From positions 1 through 64,000 of the forward strand of contig JAHFRV010000007.1 in NCBI GenBank assembly GCA_023266095.1: a DNA stretch of 64,000 nucleotides, read 5' to 3'. This stretch comes from Gammaproteobacteria bacterium. Lineage in GTDB: Bacteria > Pseudomonadota > Gammaproteobacteria > DRLM01. Below the pieces are notes generated by a model that did no database searches, was not told the DNA's origin, and worked only from the letters and a program-made list of their open reading frames with translations. The position numbers and the translations under genes were made by a program. Each line of letters starts with the position of its first letter. Position 1 is the first letter of the stretch. This document shows, piece by piece, positions 29,221 to 37,572 of the stretch.

Positions 29221-30339
29221 TCACTCTTGCCAGACCCGATAGGTTCCGCGTCCCGCCTGTTTGGCCTGATACATGGCCTGGTCGGCTTGGCCGACCAGGC
29301 TCTCCAGATCATCCTTCCCCGGTGCAGGGATACGTGTGGCATCCCAATGGGTGATGCCGGCGCTGGCGGCGATCTTGATTTCATGCTGAGCGAGGTGGAA
29401 GGGCTGCGCCAGTGCATCGAGGATCTTTTGCGTAACTGGAATCGCGTTGTCCAGACGAGGCACGTCCTGCAGAATCACCAGAAACTCGTCACCGCCGAAG
29501 CGGGCCACGGTGTCGACGTTGCGCACGCAGGCGAGCAGCCGGCGGGCGGCTTCTTGCAGTAGCTGGTCGCCGCAGGCATGACCGTACATGTCGTTGACCG
29601 GTTTGAATTCATCGAGGTCGATGAAGATCACCGCGAAGCCGTTTTTGTCGCGCAAAGCCAGTTCGCGCGTTTGACGCAGGCGGTCATAGAACAGCATGCG
29701 ATTAGGCAGACTGGTCAAGGGATCGTAGTTGGCCAGATACCTGATCTGTTCTTCGGAATTTTTGCGCTGGGTAATGTCGCTGAAGATGGCCATGTGATAC
29801 TGATAGTCGCCCGCCTCGTTTTTTATGGCGCGTAGCGACAGCCATTCGGGATAAATCTCGCCGTTTTTGCGCCGATTCCAGATCTCGCCGCTCCAGGAAC
29901 CGCTGCGGGCGATTTCTTCCCACAGGGCTTTGTAGAAATCGGGGCCATGCCGGCCTGAGCTGAGAATGCGGGGATTTTTCCCGATTACCTCTTCCGGTGC
30001 ATAACCGGTGATGCGGGTGAAGGCCGGGTTGACTTGAATGATGTGGTTGGCGTGGTCGGAGATGAGCATGCCTTCGTTACTTTCACGAAAGGGAATCTCA
30101 GCGAGCTCCAGTTTGGCCGTGGCCTGGGCCAGTTGGCGTCGCGACTGCTGCATGGGCCGCAAATAATAGAGGTAGAGCACCGGGAACAGAAAGGCGCCGA
30201 GCACCAGCGCATCGATCAAGGCCTCGACGGGTGTCGACTGCGGCGGCAGATAATTCAGGACCAGGATCACCGCGGTCTCAGAGGCGAAGACCGCCGCGGC
30301 GGTAAAGATCAGTAAGCGTAACGGGTTATCCATAAGCAT
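29221..30339 (-). CDS. Membrane PAS-GGDEF diguanylate cyclase
   Basis: A 372-residue protein. Two N-terminal membrane helices (LLIFTAAAVFASETAVILVL and ALVLGAFLFPVLYLYYL) precede a PAS domain (residues about 85-195; ISDHANHIIQVNPAFTRITG) and a GGDEF domain with an intact FGGDEF site. An RNVD (RxxD) inhibitory site lies ahead of it. It probably synthesises c-di-GMP. The start is one of two ATGs six bases apart, both with good ribosome sites. No neighbour shares its strand. Confidence 0.9.
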   Translation of the reverse strand: MLMDNPLRLLIFTAAAVFASETAVILVLNYLPPQSTPVEALIDALVLGAFLFPVLYLYYLRPMQQSRRQLAQATAKLELAEIPFRESNEGMLISDHANHIIQVNPAFTRITGYAPEEVIGKNPRILSSGRHGPDFYKALWEEIARSGSWSGEIWNRRKNGEIYPEWLSLRAIKNEAGDYQYHMAIFSDITQRKNSEEQIRYLANYDPLTSLPNRMLFYDRLRQTRELALRDKNGFAVIFIDLDEFKPVNDMYGHACGDQLLQEAARRLLACVRNVDTVARFGGDEFLVILQDVPRLDNAIPVTQKILDALAQPFHLAQHEIKIAASAGITHWDATRIPAPGKDDLESLVGQADQAMYQAKQAGRGTYRVWQE

Positions 30340-30599
30340 CCTTATCTCCCGCTATAGTAGCGAGAGGGGGGTGGGTAATAAAGAGAAATCTCGGTGGTCG
30401 GCCGTGGGCGGCAAGCCGGTTCCAGTCAGCGCTACGTCGCGCCACACGATGCTTTAAAGACGCGTCACGCTATTGTAAAGTGCGCGGGTTTTGCGGCGTC
30501 GGCGAGCTGGCGGCGCGGTGAGTTTCATGGTTTCCGGCAGGGGTGTGGTTGCGGCCGATAACGATAGGAAATGTTCATGTGTAATTTAGAGAGAGCGTC

Positions 30600-31076
30600 A
30601 TGACTGCGGACGCGGCGCATCACAGCGGCTGGCGGACGGCGGATTTGATCTTCGCCGCCGCCTTGTTGCTGGGCTTGGGGCTGGATTATTTTTTCCCGCT
30701 GACTTTTCAAGAAGTGTTGCCCCGCCTGATGCTGCACCTGATCGGCGCGCCGTTGCTGATAGCCGGCACGGCCATCGTATTTCTCGGCAAAAAGGAGTTG
30801 GCACGTTGCGAACAGCCCTCGGAACCCGGGCTAGCCACCACGCAATTGGTCAAAAGCGGGGTGTTCAGTCACTCGCGAAATCCGCTATACGTCGGGATAC
30901 TGCTGGCCTTCATGGGCTTGGCGGTCGCGACCAATATGCCATGGTGGTTGTTTCTGGCGATTCCCGCCATGTGGGTGATCCAATGGCTGCTGGTAGTCCC
31001 CGAGGAACGCTATTTGGAAAAAAAATTTGGCGAAGAATATCGCGCCTACCGGCGTGCCGTGCGGCGCTGGTGTTGA
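30600..31076 (+). CDS. ICMT/PEMT-like membrane methyltransferase
   Basis: A 158-residue integral membrane protein with about four hydrophobic segments. The C-terminal signature is that of the isoprenylcysteine carboxyl methyltransferase-like family: GVFSHSRNPLYVGILL, then EERYLEKKFGEEYRAYRRAVRRW. Bacterial members methylate lipids or unknown small acceptors using SAM. The substrate cannot be inferred. An AGAGAG site precedes the ATG. Confidence 0.82.
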   Translation: MTADAAHHSGWRTADLIFAAALLLGLGLDYFFPLTFQEVLPRLMLHLIGAPLLIAGTAIVFLGKKELARCEQPSEPGLATTQLVKSGVFSHSRNPLYVGILLAFMGLAVATNMPWWLFLAIPAMWVIQWLLVVPEERYLEKKFGEEYRAYRRAVRRWC

Positions 31077-31345
31077 ACGGGTCGGCCGTGATGGGACGCA
31101 GATGGCCCACGGTTATGCCGGCAGGGTGTGTCCCTTTGCCCATTGGGCGTGGGTTGAAACGGCCAACCACCCGTCACTGGCCGCTATGACAGGCGACGCC
31201 GCTTGCTCGCTGGCTGTGTCGTTCGCCCACTGCCCTGGAATAAGGCGATACTAAACCCAAGGGCACGGATGGGGATTCGTGCTTCCCTCATCAGCCGTTC
31301 CGGGCTACCATCCGCGCGAGTCTTTTCTGAGAGGTAGTGTGTTCG

Positions 31346-32116
31346 ATGGAATGGTTTACCGACCCCCAAGCCTGGATAGCCTTGGCTACCCTGACGGCCC
31401 TGGAAATCGTGCTGGGTATAGACAATATTATTTTCATTTCCATTTTGGTCGGCCGCTTACCGGCCGAGAAACGCGACTTCGCGCGTCGCCTGGGTTTGGG
31501 TTTGGCGATGGGGACGCGGATTTTGCTGCTGTTCTCGCTGGTCTGGGTGATGGGGCTGGTGGAGCCGCTGTTCAGCGTGGCTGGCTTGGAAATTTCCGGG
31601 CGCGATTTGATTCTGGTCGGTGGCGGACTGTTTCTGCTGTGGAAGAGCGTGCACGAAATCCACAACAGTCTGGAAGGCATCGAACATGAGCCCGGCGTTA
31701 AAACGACGGCGGCGGTGAGTTTTGTCGGCGTTCTGATTCAAATCGCCATCATCGACATTGTCTTCTCACTGGACTCGGTGATCACGGCGGTGGGCATGGT
31801 CGATCATCTGTCGATCATGGTGATCGCCATCGTCATTGCGGTGGGTATCATGATGGTGGCCGCCAAATCCATCGGCGATTTCGTCGATCGGCATCCCACC
31901 ATCAAAATGCTGGCCTTGAGTTTTCTGATTCTGGTGGGCGTGGCCTTGATCGCCGAAGGCTTCGAGTTTCACATTCCCAAGGCATATATTTATTTCGCCA
32001 TGGCCTTTTCAGTGGCGGTGGAAATGCTCAATATCCGTCTGCGCGGAAAACGCGCCGCCGTGCCGGTGAAATTGCATAAGTCGCTGAGAGAAGACAAAGA
32101 CTCCCCCGAAGAATGA
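31346..32116 (+). CDS. TerC family membrane protein
   Basis: A TerC-family inner-membrane protein of 256 residues with seven or so helices. Signature: LTALEIVLGIDNIIFISILVG near the start and IIDIVFSLDSVITAVGMVD in the middle, with acidic intramembrane residues. TerC proteins are implicated in metal ion export, often manganese or calcium. The ATG gives the usual family start MEWF; a GTG nine bases earlier is too close to the ribosome site. Positions 31077-31336 were checked for a yybP-ykoY-type riboswitch and none was seen. Confidence 0.88.
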   Translation: MEWFTDPQAWIALATLTALEIVLGIDNIIFISILVGRLPAEKRDFARRLGLGLAMGTRILLLFSLVWVMGLVEPLFSVAGLEISGRDLILVGGGLFLLWKSVHEIHNSLEGIEHEPGVKTTAAVSFVGVLIQIAIIDIVFSLDSVITAVGMVDHLSIMVIAIVIAVGIMMVAAKSIGDFVDRHPTIKMLALSFLILVGVALIAEGFEFHIPKAYIYFAMAFSVAVEMLNIRLRGKRAAVPVKLHKSLREDKDSPEE

Positions 32117-32133
32117 TTGCTGTTGCCGCAGTG

Positions 32134-32164
32134 ACCGTCCCACCCGAAGCGGGTGGGACGGTTT
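32134..32164. terminator. Strong hairpin between convergent terC and radical SAM genes
   Basis: ACCGTCCCACCC (32134-32145) and GGGTGGGACGGT (32151-32162) form a perfect 12-bp stem with a 5-base loop, with a short T-run on the plus side. Confidence 0.7.
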
Positions 32165-32174
32165 GCATTCACTC

Positions 32175-33689
32175 TCAAGCCCCGAGATGGCGGCGTTGGC
32201 GTTGCGGTCCGCCCGTGCGCGTGCCGCCGGCGGATCGCTCGCGCACGGCGGGGATGACGAAGCTCAATTCGGCGCGGCCGCCGCTGTTGGCGTAGTCCGC
32301 GCTGAGCGTCGCCGCCGCCGCGGCCGGCGTGACACCCAGCCGGGTCGTCATGCCGCGATAGACCAGCTCGAATAATTTATCCAAGGCGATTTGATGGGTC
32401 TTGCCGGTTTCGCTGTATAACCAGTCGCTGAGCGTCATGAAACGTGCGAAGGGCGCCTCCCCGAGCAGCGCGGGACGGCTCAAGCGGAAGCGGCCGGAGT
32501 TGCCGATCAAATCCCAATAACGCGCGTAGCGGTTGAGACGTTGCACGGTTGCGAAGTCGAGACGGTCGGTGGCCAGTATGCTGTAAGGCGGATAGGGGTT
32601 GTAACGCATATGGTGGCCGGCGGTGTGGCGGTCGATGGGCGCGCCGCGCAAACGCTTGAGGATGCCCACCTGGATTTCATGCGGATCGAGCGCCACCAGC
32701 CGGTCGAAGCCGGCGCCGAAACTGACAAGGTCTTCGCCGGGCAGTCCGGCGATAAGGTCGGTGTGCAAATGGGCCTGGGTTTCCCGCCGCAGCCAACGGA
32801 TGTTGTGTTCCGCTTGGTCATTGTCCTGACGGCGGCTGATGCGGGCCTGCACCTCGGGATTGAAACTCTGCAAACCGATTTCAAACTGCAAGCTGCCGGG
32901 CGGAAAACGCAGAATGATTTCCTGCAAGCGTTCGGGCAGATGATCGGGGATCAGCTCGAAGTGCAGAAACAACTTTTCGTCGAGCCGTTCGAGAAAAAAT
33001 TCCAGGATACGCACGCTGGTGTCGATCTTGAGATTGAAGGTGCGGTCGACGAATTTGAAATGCCGCACACCGCGCCGGTGCAGTTGCTCCATTTCTTCGA
33101 GAAACCGCGCCAGCTCGAAAGGCTTCGCGGTCTTATCCAGCGCCGACAGGCAGAACTCGCATTTGTAGGGGCAGCCGCGCGAGGCCTCGACATAGATGAA
33201 ACGATGGGCGACGTCTTCGTCGTCGTAATAAGCGTAAGGCAATTTCAGCTCGGTCAGGCGCGGCTGCGCCGCTGCGATGATTTTTTGCGCCGGCCGCTCA
33301 CCGGCCAGCACTTGCCGGCACAAGGTGGGAAAGGCCAGGTCGCCGGGCCCGGCGATCACATAGTCCGCGAGGCGGCAAATATCCTGCGCCTCCTGTTCAT
33401 AGCTCACCTCCGGCCCGCCCACCACCACCACGATATCGGGACGCACTTGTTTGATCAGCGAGACGATCTGGGTGCTCACCTCCACGTTCCAGATGTAAAC
33501 ACCCAGGCCGATGATGCGGGGCTCGGCTCGCAACAGATTTTCCACGATGTCCGCCGGCCGCGCGTCGATGATGTATTCCACCAAACGGCTGCGTGATTCC
33601 AGTTCGCCCATATTGGCGAGCAGATAACGCAGGCCGAGCGAGGCATGGAAATAACGGGCATTGAGTGTAGTGATGATGATGTCGGACAT
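32175..33689 (-). CDS. B12-binding domain radical SAM protein (DUF4080)
   Basis: A 504-residue protein. A cobalamin-binding Rossmann domain (residues 1-135; GLGVYIWNVE, VVVVGGPEVS) precedes a radical SAM core whose iron-sulfur cysteines are C173, C177 and C180 (RGCPYKCEFC). A DUF4080 C-terminal domain completes it. Proteins of this layout are found widely in proteobacteria, but the reaction is not known; methyl transfer or other radical chemistry is likely. A Gly/Arg-rich tail ends the protein. It is a single gene on its strand. Confidence 0.9.
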   Translation of the reverse strand: MSDIIITTLNARYFHASLGLRYLLANMGELESRSRLVEYIIDARPADIVENLLRAEPRIIGLGVYIWNVEVSTQIVSLIKQVRPDIVVVVGGPEVSYEQEAQDICRLADYVIAGPGDLAFPTLCRQVLAGERPAQKIIAAAQPRLTELKLPYAYYDDEDVAHRFIYVEASRGCPYKCEFCLSALDKTAKPFELARFLEEMEQLHRRGVRHFKFVDRTFNLKIDTSVRILEFFLERLDEKLFLHFELIPDHLPERLQEIILRFPPGSLQFEIGLQSFNPEVQARISRRQDNDQAEHNIRWLRRETQAHLHTDLIAGLPGEDLVSFGAGFDRLVALDPHEIQVGILKRLRGAPIDRHTAGHHMRYNPYPPYSILATDRLDFATVQRLNRYARYWDLIGNSGRFRLSRPALLGEAPFARFMTLSDWLYSETGKTHQIALDKLFELVYRGMTTRLGVTPAAAAATLSADYANSGGRAELSFVIPAVRERSAGGTRTGGPQRQRRHLGA

Positions 33690-33784
33690 GACGGAGCGCC
33701 GCAGGTATTTAGGCGGCGATTATAACGGAAGCCGCCGGTCGGCGTTGGGCGTCCACGGTCGTGATGGCGTAGGTGTAGCAATGT

Positions 33785-33814
33785 AAAAAAACTGCCCCTG
33801 GGGGAAGGGGCAGT
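33785..33814 (-). terminator. Rho-independent terminator of the Fur-box gene
   Basis: On the minus strand, an 8-bp stem ACTGCCCC/GGGGCAGT (33791-33798 and 33807-33814) is followed by seven T residues. It ends the small exported protein gene at 33854-34249. Confidence 0.88.
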
Positions 33815-33853
33815 GCTGAATACAACCGAGTGAAGGAGAGGGGGATGTGGGTC

Positions 33854-34249
33854 TCAGTTGTGGGTCGCTAAACGGTCTTCCAGTAGATGGGGCATGTGAG
33901 CGGCGTAGTTGGCGATGGCCTCGGCGGCATAATAATTGGCGCGTGCCGTCACGGAGTCACCCTGTTTTTCGGCGTGCCGGGCCTGAGCCAGCGCTTGCTT
34001 GGCCAGTGTAATGGTTTGGCGGATGATCGCCTGCTCATCGGCGCGGTTTTTAAACAAACCCTCCGTCTCATGTTCGGCCAGCTCGCCTTCCGCCCAGGCG
34101 TTGAGCCCTTTCACTGTCTGCGTCAGTTGGGGAAGGGAGGCGTTTTTGCCATAACTCAATTCGGGGGTTGGCTCGTCGGCGTGAAGCGCCACGCTGGCAG
34201 TGGTGACGCTCATGGCCAGCAGGAAGGTGGATAGTTTGGCATAAGGCAT
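33854..34249 (-). CDS. Small periplasmic protein under a Fur-type operator
   Basis: A 131-residue exported protein with a signal peptide (YAKLSTFLLAMSVTTASVALHADE). The mature part is helical, with a run of Ala, Gln and His (LAKQALAQARHAEKQGD, ARANYYAAEAIANYAAHMPH). No cysteine is present. It is not recognised as a member of a named family. A sigma-70 promoter with a perfect Fur-like palindrome lies about 77 bases upstream and a strong terminator downstream, so it is a single-gene transcript probably made under iron starvation. A role in periplasmic iron or metal handling is inference. Confidence 0.75.
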   Translation of the reverse strand: MPYAKLSTFLLAMSVTTASVALHADEPTPELSYGKNASLPQLTQTVKGLNAWAEGELAEHETEGLFKNRADEQAIIRQTITLAKQALAQARHAEKQGDSVTARANYYAAEAIANYAAHMPHLLEDRLATHN

Positions 34250-34325
34250 GGCGTATCCTCTTTGTGATGAACTGTGCCGTAATGACTTCGCAGCGGATGG
34301 CGTATTTACAGTATCCGCCAGCCGC

Positions 34326-34358
34326 AGTAAACGATAATGATTATCGTTTACTAAGTCA
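34326..34358 (-). promoter_or_regulatory. Fur box overlapping a sigma-70 promoter
   Basis: AGTAAACGATAAT (34326-34338), a central G, and ATTATCGTTTACT (34340-34352) make a perfect 27-bp palindrome whose core fits the Fur consensus (GATAATGAT-like). On the minus strand, a TTGACT -35 element (34353-34358) and a TATCGT -10 element are 17 bases apart, with the palindrome filling the spacer. Fur binding would block RNA polymerase. The plus-strand side, 34361-34660, contains a 60-codon open stretch with no start and no recognised product. Confidence 0.85.
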
Positions 34359-34663
34359 AGCCCTGGGCGGGGGATTAGGCGCGGCCATAGTAAAAAACGG
34401 GAAACCTCGTTGACCGGGATCTATTTAATTGATGTGCGACCCAGGGCGACAAGATCGCCACGGCTAGCGGGTTTACTCTGCCCTGTGGTTAGGTCGCGGT
34501 AGCGTTAATGACATCAGCACCGCCATTAACCTGCGAGCGCATAAAACCAAACAACGCGAATACCCCGCTCGACAGCGCATGCGTGAACTCTCGCATAAGG
34601 TCGTTGATATGAATTCGCGGACGTTATCTTGCAACGGCAGTTGGCAAGCGAACCGCAAGCGCT

Positions 34664-35926
34664 TTATAACAAGGTGAAGATTTGCACTTCGACCAGCGCA
34701 CCGGCGGGGAGATCGCCGCATGCCGCCGGCAGGACGATGAAGCAGTTGGCTTTGCTCATGGAGCTTAATATCGCCGAGCCTTGCATGCCGGTGCTGCGCA
34801 CCACCGCGTGGCCGTCGGCGTCGCTTTCCAGTATGCCGCGCTGAAATTCCATTCTGCCCGGCGTCTTGTTGAGCGGGCTGACGCAGGGTACGCGGAGGCG
34901 GTAAGTTTGGGTGCGCTGTTCACCCATCAGATGGCGCAAGGCCGGCTGGACGAATTGCAGGAAGGTCACCATGGTGGAGACCGGGTTGCCCGGCAGGCCG
35001 AAAAACCAGGTTCGCTTTATGCGACCGAAGGCGAAGGGCCGTCCCGGTTTCATGCCGACCCGCCAGAAGTGGATTTCGCCCACCGCGCCCAAGGTGTCGC
35101 GCACGAAATCGGCCTCGCCTACCGAGACGCCGCCGGTGGAGACGACGACATCGGCCTCCGCGGCGGCGCGCAGCAAAGTGTCACGCAACGCCTGGCGTTG
35201 GTCGGGCACGATGCCGAGGTCGATGGGGATGACGCCCAATTGCTGTAGCAGGCCGTAGAGTGTGTAGCGGCTGCTGTCGTAGAGGCAGCCGGTGGACAGC
35301 GGTTCACCTACTGGGCGTAGCTCGTCGCCGGTGGAGAAATACGCCACACGCGGGCGGCGCAGTACCTCGCAATGAGTGAAGCCCAGCGAGGCAAGCACGC
35401 CGAGATCGGCGGGGCCGAGGCGTTTGCCGGCGGCGATAACCGAATCGTGTTGGGCGATGTCTTCGCCGGCGTGGCGCACATGCTCGCCGGTCTTGTGGCC
35501 GGCGCGGATCACCGCGATGTCGTCATAACGGATTACGTTTTCCTGCATAATCACGCTATCGGTGCCTTCAGGCAGCACGCCGCCGGTCATAATGCGCACA
35601 CATTCACCGGCGTCGACCACGCGATCATACGGCTTGCCCGCCAGGACGGTGCCGACGATGCGCAATTCGCGTTCGCCTTCAGCGGGGAGGTCGGTGCCGC
35701 GCAGCGCATAGCCGTCCATCGCCGAGTTGTCGAAGGGCGGCACATCGCGCGGCGCACGCACGGCATGAGCGGTGATGCGGCCGAGACTGTCGTAAAGTCC
35801 GACGGTTTCCTGCGCGGTCAACGGCGGCAGCGAGCTGAGAATGCGTTGTTGCGCCTCTGCTACGCTGAGCACTTGCTCCGTTTCGGGAGCGGCGCAACTG
35901 ACGGTGGACGGCTCATCGATGCTCAT
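34664..35926 (-). CDS. moeA: Molybdopterin molybdenumtransferase
   Basis: A 420-residue MoeA that inserts molybdate into adenylylated molybdopterin. Motifs: DVPPFDNSAMDGYALR, PEGTDSVIMQENV, VAYFSTGDELRPVGEP, STGGVSVGEADFV and FGLPGNPVSTMVTFLQFV. Its start lies two bases after the VKOR-DsbA stop, so the two form an operon. modA lies 33 kb away and other molybdenum cofactor genes are not in the window. Confidence 0.95.
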   Translation of the reverse strand: MSIDEPSTVSCAAPETEQVLSVAEAQQRILSSLPPLTAQETVGLYDSLGRITAHAVRAPRDVPPFDNSAMDGYALRGTDLPAEGERELRIVGTVLAGKPYDRVVDAGECVRIMTGGVLPEGTDSVIMQENVIRYDDIAVIRAGHKTGEHVRHAGEDIAQHDSVIAAGKRLGPADLGVLASLGFTHCEVLRRPRVAYFSTGDELRPVGEPLSTGCLYDSSRYTLYGLLQQLGVIPIDLGIVPDQRQALRDTLLRAAAEADVVVSTGGVSVGEADFVRDTLGAVGEIHFWRVGMKPGRPFAFGRIKRTWFFGLPGNPVSTMVTFLQFVQPALRHLMGEQRTQTYRLRVPCVSPLNKTPGRMEFQRGILESDADGHAVVRSTGMQGSAILSSMSKANCFIVLPAACGDLPAGALVEVQIFTLL

Positions 35927-35928
35927 GG

Positions 35929-37272
35929 CTAGCGGGCCAGGACTTCGGGACGGGGCGGCGGCAATGTTTGAAAGCCCGCCGCGTTACTGTCGCCCGCGGC
36001 GATGATCATGGCGAAGATGAATGGCGGAAAGGCGGGGGCCTGCCGGCCGTTGATCACCACTAATGGCGTACCTTCAATGCCGTGTCGGTTGGCGAGTTCG
36101 ATGTCGCGTCGCAAGGTGGCGATGGTTTCCGGTGACGTGACGCATTTTTCCAACGAGGCGCGTTGTGTCTGGTCTTCCGCGGCGATGGTCCAGACCCGCG
36201 CCATGCTGAGTTTGCGCTGTTCGTTGAAGAGCGTGGTGCGCACCAGCTTGCCTTGGGGCGAGCCGGCTAGGCAGATGAGCAGTTTCGCGCTGAGGCAGGC
36301 CACGCCGCTGCCGTCGCTGCGCGAGACGCTGGCGTTGCATTCGCTGTCCAAGGGGAAATGCCGGGATTCCTCGGTCCAGCTGGTGTTGGGGGTGACGCCG
36401 CGGATTTCGTTGAGGGCCTCATCGAGATTGCGGCAATGCGGGCAGCGAATATCCACCCAATCGATGAGGTGCACCGGCGCCTGGGGATTGCCGGAGATGA
36501 CCCGTGCGATGTCCACCGGGGATTCGATGACACGCGCCGTACGATACACGGCGCGCGCGTCGCTGACGATTTGCTGTACTTGCGGTTCCAAATCCCGCAA
36601 GAATTTGGCCAGCGGATCCTGCGACAAGTCCACATCGCCGTGATTGGGGGACGACTCGATGATTTTAGCGAGAGTGGCCGAGGCCAAATCTTGCTTGGGC
36701 GTTTGCAGGCCGGGGTATAACAATACGGCCACAATGATCAGTAATAATCCAAGATCATGCAGCGCGGCGCGCGACCAGGCCGGCTGCTCTGGATGCAGCC
36801 GAGCGAAGGCAAGGTAGACGCTGACGGCGACGAAAACATAGAACAACAGGCAAGTGGGGCAGAATACGCCGAGGGTGATGCTGTAGATCAGCAAGCCGAG
36901 GGAGAGCAGGCCGCCGCCGCCCGTGACCAGCCGCAAGGCGAGCACGATGTCGTCGGCAGGGATTTGCCGGCCTTGCCGCCGCGTCAATTGCAGGGCGAGG
37001 ATAAACACCATGCCGCCCCAGGCCACACCCCAGGCCGCGAACGGCAGGCCGGTATAACGGTGTACGGCGGTGGCCAGCGGCGAGGTCCAGACCGCGGTGC
37101 AATCGAGATTCTCGGACAAGTCGCACAGGGGGCTGGCGCCGCTGGTACGCATTTCATACAACTCGTACCACTGGTAGAGGCCCAGCGATAAGGTAAGCAG
37201 GGCGACGCCGAGCAAAATGATGGCGACGGTGCCTGGCGGTTTTCGGGGAGTCTGGGCGGTTTGAGAGTCCAT
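35929..37272 (-). CDS. VKOR-DsbA fusion (disulfide bond formation)
   Basis: A 447-residue fusion. The N-terminal vitamin K epoxide reductase domain (residues about 15-190) has four to five helices, the active CxxC as C138-P-T-C141 (GVFCPTCLLF), and loop cysteines C50 and C58. The C-terminal thioredoxin-like domain carries C277-P-H-C280 (DIRCPHCRNL) and a cis-Pro loop (EGTPLVVINGRQAP). Such fusions pass electrons from a periplasmic thiol oxidase to quinone, replacing DsbA/DsbB. Additional cysteines occur near DSECNASVS, GVACLSAKLLIC and LEKCVTS. It precedes moeA. Confidence 0.9.
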   Translation of the reverse strand: MDSQTAQTPRKPPGTVAIILLGVALLTLSLGLYQWYELYEMRTSGASPLCDLSENLDCTAVWTSPLATAVHRYTGLPFAAWGVAWGGMVFILALQLTRRQGRQIPADDIVLALRLVTGGGGLLSLGLLIYSITLGVFCPTCLLFYVFVAVSVYLAFARLHPEQPAWSRAALHDLGLLLIIVAVLLYPGLQTPKQDLASATLAKIIESSPNHGDVDLSQDPLAKFLRDLEPQVQQIVSDARAVYRTARVIESPVDIARVISGNPQAPVHLIDWVDIRCPHCRNLDEALNEIRGVTPNTSWTEESRHFPLDSECNASVSRSDGSGVACLSAKLLICLAGSPQGKLVRTTLFNEQRKLSMARVWTIAAEDQTQRASLEKCVTSPETIATLRRDIELANRHGIEGTPLVVINGRQAPAFPPFIFAMIIAAGDSNAAGFQTLPPPRPEVLAR

Positions 37273-37409
37273 GATAATTGGCAGCTTCCGTCGCGATGAG
37301 ATGGATGGAATTTAACAAGTTCGGCCCAGCTTCACAACGGAAGCGGCGAAGCGCGGCGCAATTGGGCAAGTGCGGTCGCTTATGCTATACCGTTAAAGAA
37401 GCTCCGAAT

Positions 37410-37555
37410 AATTCCATCCTGGAATTTTCAGAGCAAGGGAAGCGAAAAATGTGATTTTGGCTTCCCTGCATGTTCAATGGCTGACCGCCATTGAACATGG
37501 CGGCACATTCCTGTGCCGCAGGAACATCTGAATAAATCAGAGGTCCCTGATTTAT
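37410..37555. repeat. Array of five consecutive hairpins upstream of nfeD
   Basis: Five inverted repeats follow one another in 146 bases. 37410-37426: AATTCCA/TGGAATT, 3-base loop. 37436-37467: AGGGAAGC/GCTTCCCT with an inner AAAAT-GTG-ATTTT stem. 37469-37499: CATGTTCAATGGC/GCCATTGAACATG, a perfect 13-bp stem. 37500-37519: GCGGCACA/TGTGCCGC. 37532-37555: ATAAATCAG/CTGATTTAT. Hairpin four can re-pair as TTCCTG/CAGGAA (37508-37524). The last ends four bases before the nfeD ribosome site. It may be a repeat mosaic or a structured mRNA leader. The rest of the gap 37273-37572 holds no gene. Confidence 0.9.
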
Positions 37556-37572
37556 GGTGGAGGGCATGACCG

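Noticed and set aside
31077-31345. Manganese (yybP-ykoY) riboswitch before terC
   Set aside because: The conserved loop sequences of this riboswitch could not be found in the leader.
37410-37555. Integron attC site or CRISPR-like repeats
   Set aside because: The arms differ from each other, spacing is irregular, and attC core sites (RYYYAAC/GTTRRRY) are absent; no integrase is nearby.
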